64,000 nt of DNA. Source: Cymbidium sinense (Eukaryota; Streptophyta; Magnoliopsida; Asparagales; Orchidaceae). The stretch covers positions 273,027,014-273,091,013 of the forward strand of contig CM038215.1 in assembly GCA_021442155.1 (NCBI GenBank). Direction: 5' to 3'. A program made the translations under genes and the position numbers. Shown here in pieces: positions 12,600 to 23,050 of this stretch (the first letter of the stretch is position 1; every line of letters begins with the position of its first letter). The notes under the pieces were generated by a model. The model saw nothing but the letters and a program-made list of their open reading frames with translations. It was not told the DNA's origin and did no database searches.

Positions 12600-13580
12600 A
12601 TCAAAACCCATTTGACTTCAAATCACTTGTAAATGGATTTATATTTCAATCATGAGTCCATATAGAAGATCAATCAACTTCAAATCAAGCTTTGACCAAG
12701 CCATTTGACCCACTTAACCTCACTTGACCCAAAGTGACCTAAAGTACCCTTATGAGCCAACTTTTGAACCTAACCAAATTAGATTGAACCACACTCATAT
12801 ATCCCTCTCATCATGATCAACAATCATCATGGGATGATCAATCAATCAAATTGGGTCAAACCCAACCAAACCTAAGGGCTGACCAAGTCAACACTTAACC
12901 TAAAATGAAACCTTACATAGCCAAAATCCACCATAAGCCAAATTGATTGAAACCATTGATCTAAGTTCACTCATAACCTATGTTTGAACTTGAGCAAGCC
13001 AATATTTGAGGACCTAATTGGCCACTTGACCCAAGTTGACCCATTTTGACCAAAATGGTCAAAATGTGTCAAAAGTTTATCTAAGCCAAATTGATTGAAA
13101 CTAATGGGTCAAGTCTATCCCAAATCACTTGAGGAACTTGACCAAAGCCTCAATTGGCCAATTAGACCCAACCTAGCCCAATTGACCTTAGACCCAACAT
13201 GACCTAAACGGGTCATGTTGAACCAAAATTGAACTTAACCCAAATTGATTGGAAACAAAGAGACCAATCCACTCCATATGTCAAACCTAACCTAAAGCTG
13301 CCCTTGACCTCCCTCAAATAGGTCAAATGGGTCAAATAGGTCAACTTGACCCATTTAACCTAAATGAAGTCATATGAGCCAAAACTAAATATATACCAAA
13401 TTGAACCAAACCAAAGCCACGAAAACATTTCAAATAGTCATATGAACTTAACCCAACCCTTGGTTTGACCCAATTTGACCAATTGGTCAACTTGACCCAT
13501 TTTGACCTGAATGGGTCAACATGAGCAAAACCCTATCAAATGGATTCCAAATCTAATGAAACTTAGTCAAACCTAGTTTT
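12600..13580. promoter_or_regulatory. dense cluster of TTGAC (W-box-like) cores in the LTR
   Basis: By hand count there are about 27 TTGAC or GTCAA pentamers in about 980 bp, where about two are expected by chance. Most are TTGACC, the core bound by plant WRKY factors. The same zone in element C's LTRs (49320-50040 and 61330-62080) is also enriched. A TATA-like TATATAAA lies upstream in all three LTRs (12497-12506, 49426-49437, 61461-61468). Binding is inferred, not shown. Confidence 0.55.
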
Positions 13581-15717
13581 TCCACATACCTAACATATCC
13601 AAATTGAAAAAATAGCAAAATGACCATTTTACCCCTAGGCCATAGAACAAATTTTGGCCTAGCCCATGGGTATTTTGGTCATACCCTCTTTATAATCACT
13701 TGAGGCTTTCCTAAAAGCTCAAGGGGACTTAGTGATGAGTGGTGCACCCAACCTAATTGGTTTGGGTCAGCCCATTTAATAGACCAAACCCAACCACATA
13801 GCTTTTGAGTTTTCAAATTCCCTCCTAAGCTCAATTTGATGCACATGAGAGTTTGCCAATCCACTCAACACCTCAAATTGACCATGTACAAAGATCTAAT
13901 TGCCAAAACAAATCTCCTAATCTTAATAATTGGATCAAAATAGAAAAGGAGGTGTCGGCAGTCCGATTTCCATAGGGGGAGATATACTCCCCTTATTTCA
14001 ATGAAATTTCAATTCACTCACTATCGATTGAAGCCTAGGAACCCAGAGAAACCTCCTTAGAGCATTCCCAAGCTTCTTAGGAAAGATTTGAATTACCTAT
14101 TTCTCAATTTTGCACAGTGCAAAATAGGGGAGATCAATCCATTAGCCAACTTCCTCTTGATCTCCATCTACTGCACACTCCATCGAGGGCCAAGTCAAAC
14201 TTGCCCAAGCTCGATTGAAGTTCCCACGCAAGGGAAGAGCTCAATCAAAGCTGAAGCCCAAGTGAAGTGGTGTTGGTCTACCCATTAATCCACTCAATCC
14301 CAAGGCCTAGGAATTTCAACAGGGCTTCGTCTCTATTAGATGAAGCTACCTCATCGATCTCGAGCGCCGGTGATGACCTCCACCGAGGTATGGAATTTTC
14401 TGACCACTTAGCTTAGGAGGTGTTGGAGCTTTGTGAAAGAAATATTCATGGCAAGTGAAATCCACCATTGGATGGGTTTGTAATTATGCTTATACGGTGT
14501 GAGTTGATTTTTGTATGATTCCATGCTAGGTCAAGCTCGGATCTCCCCTTAGATCATGGATGGTCTCCATTGATCCTCAGGGAAGAACTTGGCTCATCTC
14601 AGCCATCCATCCATGCATTTTAGATGGACGTTTGAGAATATTTAACACATTTTAGAAATCAATTTTGCTTTTAAAACCATGGGTGAATCCTTAGCCATCT
14701 GATCTTTGATCGGATGGCCGAGGATATTAGCATGCATCACCGCCGCCATTTGGGATGTGATGTTTAAGTCACACCCTCACATGCGTGCGTTTAAAGCGAT
14801 GCCTCCTCACCCAACGTCGTGTTGTGAGCTGAGTATTAAGCAATGATTAGTTAAACAATTAATTAATTCCTAATTAATCCATGGATTTTCAAAAATTCAT
14901 AATTCTTCATAAAAAAATCAAAAAAATAAAAGAAAAAATTCCATGGAAAGACAACTTCATCTAGAATATTTAAAAAAATGTTTTCAGTGGATTTTGAATT
15001 ACTCTTTTCTCTGAATTTGGGTTTCTTTGGGAATCTTAATTAGCTAATTATCCTTTAATTAGATCATCAATTGATCTCAAATTTCTAGGGTTCACTTTAA
15101 GGGATGACCTCTGCTTCCCTAAATTTTCTTGAGATTTATTGAGGGCTCAATTAGGGAGATTGGTATTTCATTCCCTAATTACCTCTTTCATGTAATTAAG
15201 GGTAATTAAGATATTATTAGTGGATTTACCCTATGATTAGGTTTGATTAAGGTTAGATCCAATGAGTAAGGGGTTTATGGAATAATTTTTGGGCATTTCC
15301 CTTAAGGTATTCCCTAAACCCCCTTTTCTCTCCTTAATCCCCTCTTAATTAAGGGTTAACTCATTAATCACCCCTTTAATTAATTTTCAAAAATTTAAAA
15401 AGTTCCATAACTTAATTAATCTAGCTTGGGTAGATGCTTAGGTGTTTAATAGCTTAAGTTTAATTAAGGAAATTAAAACCCCTTTCATATGTATGAAAGG
15501 GTGTTTTAAAATTACTTAAGCTAAACCCTTTAACTTAATTAACTTTTAATTGTGAGCCAAATTGCATTAGGCCTTTTCATTATTAGGTGCATTGCAAATT
15601 TAAATACCTTGTGGGTTTTATGTCATCTCATTAGCTCATAATTACTTAGTTAATTTTTCTAAGGTGGTGTAGGTAAGGGTTAATTGAGTCACTTAATTTA
15701 TACCTTAACCTAATCAC

Positions 15718-16284
15718 AGATTTTTTGCTAACATCTAAAATATGATTTAAGAGAGATTTTGCTTCCCAACATAGTATCTATCATCTTTTCTATTACCTTT
15801 TTATTGGTAGAAGTGTTACTTAATTTAGATGTATTCATTTGAATTTGATTTAATGGTGGAAAGAATAATTCCTACATTTGATGACATTCTTTTAGGTGCA
15901 AGAAGTTTTGATGTTATTTGCAATCTAAAGTTTGTTGAAAAGCCACATGCAAATTAATTTTATATAGTGTCTCTTTTAAGTTTAGGGCTCAAGTCAATCT
16001 AAACCTAAACAACATTATTTAATCTTTCATTAATTTTAGAAGATAATAGCAATACTTCAAATTTGTTCATGTACTCAATTAAAATTATGGTTTTTTGCTT
16101 TAGTGAGTTAAACTCTAAACAATTGATCTTTGTACGATAAAGACAAGTATTTTTTAACAATAACTTCATTTCAACCATGTAATAACTATTTTGGATCCCA
16201 ATCTTCCCAGCTCTCTATTTCTATCTAGTAGACTTTTGCTTAGGAGTATGACTTGGTTTTATAGATCCCAATCTTCTAGGCTCA
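15718..16284. repeat. repeat X, copy 1, abutting telomere repeats
   Basis: About 567 bp with a second copy at 22473-23050 in the same orientation. Both begin near AGATTTTTTG and end with CTTCTAGGCTCAC, and both are followed within a few bases by CCCTAAACCCTAAAC. I see no coding signal. Copy 1 joins directly to the broken LTR on its left. Confidence 0.85.
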
Positions 16285-19200
16285 CCTAAACCCTAAACCC
16301 TAAACTAACCCTAAACCATAAACCCTAAACTAACCTAAACCCCAGGCTAAACCCAAAACCTACTAAACCCTAAACCCCTACCTAAAACAAATGCTAAAAA
16401 AACTAAACCATACCCCCTAAACAAATCCTAAACTACCCACCCTAAACCTAACATACCCTAAAAACCTAACCCTCCTAAATCTAAACCCAAACTAAACAAA
16501 ACTATAAAAAACCAAAACTACAAACTCTCCACTGGGCCAAAACCTGTGTCTCCTCTCTTACCACCTGGGCTAAACTACCTAAACCTTCCCACTCCCCTAA
16601 ACTCTACCTAAATCTTAAAGCTAAACCCTAAACCCTAAACCCTATCCTAAAACAAAACTTAAACCTAAATAAAATAATAAAATAAAATAAAATAAAAGCC
16701 TAAACTAAAACTTAAACCTAAACCAAAAAATATAATAAAATCAAATAATAATAATGAACAAAAATAAAATAAATAAAAACTTAAAATAAACTAAAAAATA
16801 AAATAAATAAGAATAAAACCTAAAATAAACTAAATGAAAAAATAAAATAAAATAAATAAAATAAAATAAAATAAAACTACATAAAACCTAAACCTAAAAG
16901 TAAAACTAAAATGAAACCTAAAAAAATAAATAAAATATAAACTCTAAATTATGAAAAACCTAAAACCTAAACCTACAATATAAATAAAATTAACCTAAAG
17001 TAAATAAACTAAAATAAAATAAATAACTAAACCTAAAATACAAACCTAAACCTAAACCTAAACTAAATAAAATAAAATAACATAAAAATAAACCTAAACA
17101 TAAACAAACAGGTAAAACATAAGAATAAACTTAAAATAAAAACCTAAACATAAAAAATAAAATGAAAAGCTAAACCTAAACCTAAAAAGAAAAATAAAGG
17201 ACTAAACCTTAAGAATAAAATTAAAATAAAACTCAACAAAAAATAAACTAAAATAAAAAATATAAACTAAAATAAACAAGCTTAAAAAAAATAAACTAAA
17301 CTAAATAAAAAAATAAACCTAAATAAAAATAATAAATAAAGTAAACTAAAATAAAAAAAATAAACTAAATGTGTTAAATAAACTTAAACCCATCGGTTTA
17401 CATAATTTAAAAAAAATAACTTAAACCCTAAATCCAAAACCCTAAACCCTAAACCCTAAACCCTAAAAAACCTAAACCCTAAACCCAAAAAGCATAAATC
17501 CAAAGACCCTAAACCCTAATCCCCACCATAAACTTGAAACTCTAAACTAAACCCTAAACCATAGACTAAACCCTAAACCCTAAATCGAAACCTAAAAAAT
17601 AACCTAAACCTCTAAAAAAATAAAATAATAATTAAATTAAAATAAAATAAATAAAACTTAAAATAAACAAAAAAATAAAATAAACCTAAGAATAAAAAAC
17701 CTAGATAAAATAAAAACTGAATGTAAAATAAAAATAAAATAAACCTAAATTAAAATAAAATAAAAACTACATAAAAACCTAAACCTAAAAAGTAAAACAA
17801 AAAATAAATAAAATATAAAACCTAAACCCTCAACTAAGAAAAAAACCTAAACCTAAAATAAAAAATAAAAACTAAAATAAATAAATAAAACCTAAACCTA
17901 AACCTAAAATAAACTAAATAAAATAAAATAACTTAAAATAAACCTAAACTAAAAGGAAAATAAAATAAACTTAAAATAAAACCTAAAACATAAACATAAA
18001 AACATAAAATGAAAAGTTAAACCTAAACCTTAAGACTAAAATAAAAATAAAACTCAACAAAAAAATAAACTAAAATAAAATGTAAACTAAAATAAAAAAA
18101 CTTAAAACAAATAAACTAAACTAAATAAAAAAATAAACCTAAATAAAAATAATAAATAAAGTAAACAAAAATAAATAAAAAATAAACTAAATTTACTAAA
18201 TAAACCTAAACCTACTGGTTTACTTAATTTTAAAAAAAAATAACTTAAACGCTAAACCCAAAAAGCATAAACCCAAAGACCCTAAACCCTAAACCCTAAA
18301 CCCTAAACCATAAACCTTGAAAGTCTAAATCCTATACCCTAAACCATAAAACCTAAACCCTAAACCATAAATTCTAAAAACCTAAACTAAAACCTAAACC
18401 TAAACCTAAACCATAAAATAAAATAATAATAATAAATTAAAATAAAATAAATAAAAACTTAAAATAAACTAAAAAATAAAATAAACCTAAAAATAAAAAA
18501 CCTAAATAAAATAAAAATTTAATGTAAAATAAAAATAAAATAAACCTAAAATAAAATTAAATCAAAACTACATAAAAATCTAAACCTAAAAAAGTAAAAC
18601 TAAAAATAAAACCTAAAAATAAATAAAATATAAAACCTAAACCCTAAACTAAGAAAAAAAACCTAAACCATAAATAAAAATAAAATAAACCTAAAACTAG
18701 AATAAAATAAAATAAAATAAATAAAACCTAAACCTAAACCTAAAATAAACTAAACCTAAACGTAAACCTAATCTAAATAAAATAAAATAACCGAAAAATA
18801 AACCTAAACCTAAACGAAATGGTAAAACATAAAAATAAACTTAAAATAAAAAAAATAAAATAAAAACATAAACCTAAACCTAAATAGAAAAATTAAAACT
18901 TAAACCTTAAGAATAAAATAAAAATAAAACTAAATAATAAAATAAACTAAAATAAAAAAAAGTAAACTAAAATAAAGAAACTTAGAACAAATAAACTAAA
19001 CTAAATAAAAAATAAACCTAAATAAAAAAACAAATAAAGTAAACTAAAATAAATAAAAAATAAACTAAATGTACTAAATAAATAAACCCTGGTTTATTTA
19101 ATTTAAAAAAAAATAAAAAAAATAAACCCCACCAGATCCACCCTAAACCCTAAACCATAAACTAAACCCAAAGCATAAACCCAAAGATGCTAAACCCTAA

Positions 19201-20222
19201 ACCATAAAACTCTAAACTAAATCCTAGCCACAACCCAACCATAACTAACCCTAAAAAATCCTAAAACCTAAAAACCTCAACCTAAATATAATACCTAAAA
19301 TAAAATAAATAAGAAAACCTACACTTTTAATAATAAAATAAAATAAAACAGACTAAAACCTAAACCTCAACATAAACCTAAAATAAAATAAAATAAAATA
19401 ATATAAAAATAAAATAATATAAATAAAATAAACTAAACTAATAAATAAAATTAACCTAAAATAAAACACCTAAATAAAATAAAATCTAATTGTAAAATAA
19501 AAATAAAATCAAATAAAAACTACATAAATACCTAAACCTAAAAAATAAAACTAAAAATAAATCCTAAAAATAAATAAAATATAAAACCTAAACCTAAAGT
19601 AAAATAATGTAAACTAAAATAAATAAAACCTAAACCTAAACCTAAAATAAACTAAACCTAAACATAAACCTAAACTAAATAAAATAAAATAAACTAAAAA
19701 TAAACTTAAACCTAAACTAAAAAGTAAAATGTAAAAATACACCTAAAATAAAAACCTAAAACCTAAACTTTAAAAATAAAAATAAAAACCAAACCTAAAC
19801 CTAAAAATTAAACTTAAACTTAAAAAATTAAATAAAATTAAACTCAACTAAAAAATAAACCTAAACCTAAAAATAGACTAAAATAAATAACCTAAAATAA
19901 ATAAACCTAAAATAAATAAACTTAAAATAAGACTAAAATAAAAATAAAAAATAAACCTAAATAAAAATAAAAAATAAAGTAAACTAAAATAAATATACTA
20001 AATAAACCTAAACCTATGAGTTTACTTAATTTAAAAAAATTAAACCCTAAATCCTAAACCCTAAAAGACCCTAAACCCTATATCCTAAACCCTAAATCCT
20101 AAACCTAAACACTAAACCCTAAACCCCAAACCCTAAACCTAAACTTAAAGTAACTAAATAAATTAAAAAATAAATCTAAACCCTAAAACCTAATGAATTG
20201 AAACCTAACCCTAAACTCTAAG
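16285..20222 (+). repeat. degenerate telomere-like array, CCCTAAA strand
   Basis: Blocks of CCCTAAA (for example 17430-17470 and 18280-18305) alternate with longer stretches of CCTAAA, ATAAAATAAA and related decay products. No gene fits. The array has a second-level period marked by a box reading roughly GGTTTACTTAATTT just before a fresh block of CCCTAAA, near 17390, 18211, 19091 and 20015 (spacings of about 820, 875 and 925 bp). Confidence 0.9.
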
Positions 20223-20711
20223 AATGAGCAGAACCATGACGGCAGGAACATCAACATCAACTAGGCTTAATCTAAATCTGGTGGTGGAGGTAAAGGGGGA
20301 GGCGTGGTTATTATAGCGGTGATGTGGGATCTGGAGTTACTGGTGGATATGGAGGTGGTGGTCGAAGCAGTGGTGGTTATGGAGGCAAGAGGAGCGATGG
20401 AGGTTATAGCTGTGGCGGTGGCGGAGGGAGAGATCAGGGATATGATGGTGGATCCCACTACTCGAGAGGGCAGGGTGGTTCAAATGGGAACTGGAGAAAC
20501 TAAAGAACAGTCGATCCAATCTACTGCTTATGGAACTGTGTCTTTATAGTAGAGACAATTCTAGTTATCTAGGGTTTTTGATTTGCTCTATGTGTGCCCA
20601 TTTTCTATATATATCATTATTTGTATCTTAGAAAACTTAGTGTGTTACTTGGTTGATGAAATTTAAAAAAAGAAATGTTGAATATGAATTTGTTCTTTGT
20701 TAAAAAAAAAA
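20223..20711 (+). pseudogene. 5'-truncated retrocopy of a GRP7-like glycine-rich RNA-binding protein
   Basis: The sequence opens at the end of an RRM (NEQNHDGRNININ at 20223, matching the conserved C-terminal RRM segment of plant GR-RBPs). It passes two stops (TAG 20262, TAA 20268) where the family normally has Glu and Gln codons, then enters a glycine-rich tail. After a frame change near 20304 the tail reads GYYSGDVGSG, GGYGGGGRSSGGYGG and ends GGSNGNWRN with a TAA at 20501. A 3' UTR of about 200 bp follows, then ten A residues at 20702-20711. Loss of the RRM start, plus the poly(A) tract, indicates LINE-mediated retroposition. The parental protein binds RNA in cold and circadian responses. 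This copy is not functional. Confidence 0.82.
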
Positions 20712-21838
20712 CCAAAAAACCTAAACCCTAAACAAAACACAACCTAAACCTAAAATGTCCACCCTACCCTAAACCCTAAACCTCCACCCTAAACTTAAAC
20801 CCCTCTAAACCCAAAACCTAAACTAAACCTAAAACCCTAAACTAACTAAACCTCCCTAAAACCTAAACCACTAAATAAAATAAATAAATAAAACCTAAAA
20901 ATAAAATAAAAAAATAAAATAAAATAAAATAAATAAAACATAAACTAAACATAAACCTAAATAGAAAATAAATTAAAAAAAATAAAAAGTAAACTAAAAT
21001 AAAATAAATAAAAACCTAAACTAAACTAAAAAATATAAAACCTAAATAAATTAATAACTAAACCTAACATAAAAATAAAATAAAATTAAAACTAAATAGA
21101 AACATAAACCTTAAAAATAAACCTAAAATTAAATATAAAAAAAACTAAACCCTAAACTAAAAAAAAACCTAATCCTAAAATAAAAATAAAATAAAACTAA
21201 ACCTAAACTAAAATAAATAAAACATAAACCTAAACCTATAATAAACTAAACCTAAACTAAACCTGAACTAAATAAAATAAAATAAACTGAAAAATAAAAC
21301 ATAAAAATAAACCTAAAAGAAAAACCTAAAATCTAAATTTATAAAAATAATTGAAAACCTAAACATAAACCTAAAAAAAAACCTAAACCTAAAAAATAAA
21401 ATAAAAATAAAACTAAGCTAAAAAATAAACCTAATCCTAAACCAAAAAATTAAGCTAAAATAAAAAATTTAAACTAAAATAAATAAACATAATATAAATA
21501 AACTAAACTAAATATAAATAAAAGTAAACTTAAATAGAAAACTAATCTAAACTAAAAAATAAACCAAATAAACTAAATATACCTAAACCTACAAGTTTAC
21601 TTAATTTAAAAAAATCATAACTTTACACCCTAAAACTAACCTAACCTCAAAATCACAACCCTAAACCTACAACCCTAAACCCTAAACCTCCACTTTAAAG
21701 CCTAAACCCTTAACCTAAACCCTAAAATCTACAACCCTAAACACTAAACCCTAATCCCCAAACCCTAAATCCTAAACTCTAAACCTTAAACCCTAAACCC
21801 TAAAACCTAAAAACCTAAAAACCTAAACCTAAACTAAA
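20712..21838 (+). repeat. degenerate telomere-like array, CCCTAAA strand
   Basis: Continues the array after the retrocopy. A periodic box lies at 21590-21608, followed by CCCTAAA-rich sequence to 21800. No gene. Confidence 0.9.
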
Positions 21839-22472
21839 TAAAAGAGATTTCAACTACAAATGATTAGCATGAATTTCTCTAATATAAACAAAAGTTGTAT
21901 GAGCTTTATATGCCATAGTACACCACCTCTCTCAAGTTTCGTAGAGATGCTAAAGGGTAGCATCTTGTTCGTGGACAAATGAAGAAAGAATCTACATAAG
22001 TTCAGACACCTAAGTGTCCATCTATGAGCAATCCTCTTCTATAGCTGTGATAACCTATCTGATCATAGAACTCCTCTTTAATCAAAATTGTCTTCTCAAC
22101 TGTAGCTCTTTCAATTTAGCAGATATGACAAGGGGCTAAATCTATGCTTTAAAAATCTCTCATTAGTAGGATTTCAATGCTTTGAGATAGTGCTCGAGAT
22201 CTTGGCAAATTAGGGAGACTTAATGTGAGTATTCTTGAGATTTTACAATAGTGATCATGACAAAATTTCTTGATAACTAGTGTGTACTAAGAATAATCCA
22301 AAATCAACATCTCTGGATAGGGATTTCCAAAACTATAGCTCTCCTACTTTGAGACTCAATGCGGCAACATAATGTAACAAATAAATTACATCAACACAAA
22401 AGCAAGAAAGATCAAGTTAAACTCTTAAGTTAATGCTTAGAAATAGGTGTCATAGTGTTGTGAGAGATTTAG
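21839..22472. other. unidentified ~630-bp block
   Basis: Non-telomeric sequence of normal complexity between array and repeat X copy 2. No open frame of note on either strand, no terminal repeats seen, no recognised family. It has no counterpart beside repeat X copy 1. Confidence 0.5.
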
Positions 22473-23050
22473 GACACTGATAGATTTTTTGATGACATCT
22501 AAATTATGATTTAAGAGAGATTTTGGATCCCAACATAGTATCTATCATCTTTTCTATTTTCTTTTTATTGGTAGTAGTGTTACTTCATTTAGATGTATTA
22601 ATTTGAATTTGATTTAATGGTGGAAAGAATAATTCCTACATTTGATGACGTTCTTTCAGGTGCAAGAATTTTTGATGTTATTTGAAATATGAAGTTTGCT
22701 GACATGCCACAAGCAAATTAATTTTATGTAGTGTCTCTTTTAAGTTTAGGGCTCTTGTCGATCTAAACCTAAAAAACATTAGTTTAATCTTTTAATAATT
22801 TTAGAAGATAACAATAATACTTCAAACTTGTTCATGCACTCATTTAAAATTTTGGTTTTTTTCTTTAGCGAGTTAAACTCTAAATAATTGATCTTAGTAG
22901 GATAAATACAAGTATTTTTTTAACAACAATTCCATTTCAACCATGTAATAACTTGTATAATCCCAATCTCCCCGGCTCTTTATTTCTATCTTGTAGATTT
23001 CTTCTTAGCAGTATGTTTTAGTTTTATAAATCCCAATCTTCTAGGCTCAC
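22473..23050. repeat. repeat X, copy 2, abutting telomere repeats
   Basis: About 578 bp, roughly 90% identical by eye to 15718-16284. It is again followed immediately by CCCTAAACCCTAAAC. Confidence 0.85.

Larger units (their letters stand above)
11339..15717 (+). mobile_element. C-family LTR fragment, ~4.4 kb
   Basis: It starts with TGACCTCATTTTTAGAATGAG, matching the 5' ends of element C's LTRs at 48667 and 60705. It runs in parallel with them through the TTGAC-rich zone, a pre-leader-like zone (13.9-14.8 kb) and the AT-rich zone to the equivalent of about 52450. There it is cut by the 0.57-kb repeat at 15718. The 3' third of the LTR is missing. The short flank before it (CCTATTGGG) resembles the flank before 60705, so this may be a 3' LTR. 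Small open frames inside it (for example 14088-14288) show no domain and are not genes. Confidence 0.75.

Noticed and set aside
20267..20549. Other open frames over the glycine-rich segment
   Set aside because: Wrong frames; the glycine-rich frame ending at 20503 is the one with RRM-end and GR-RBP tail features.
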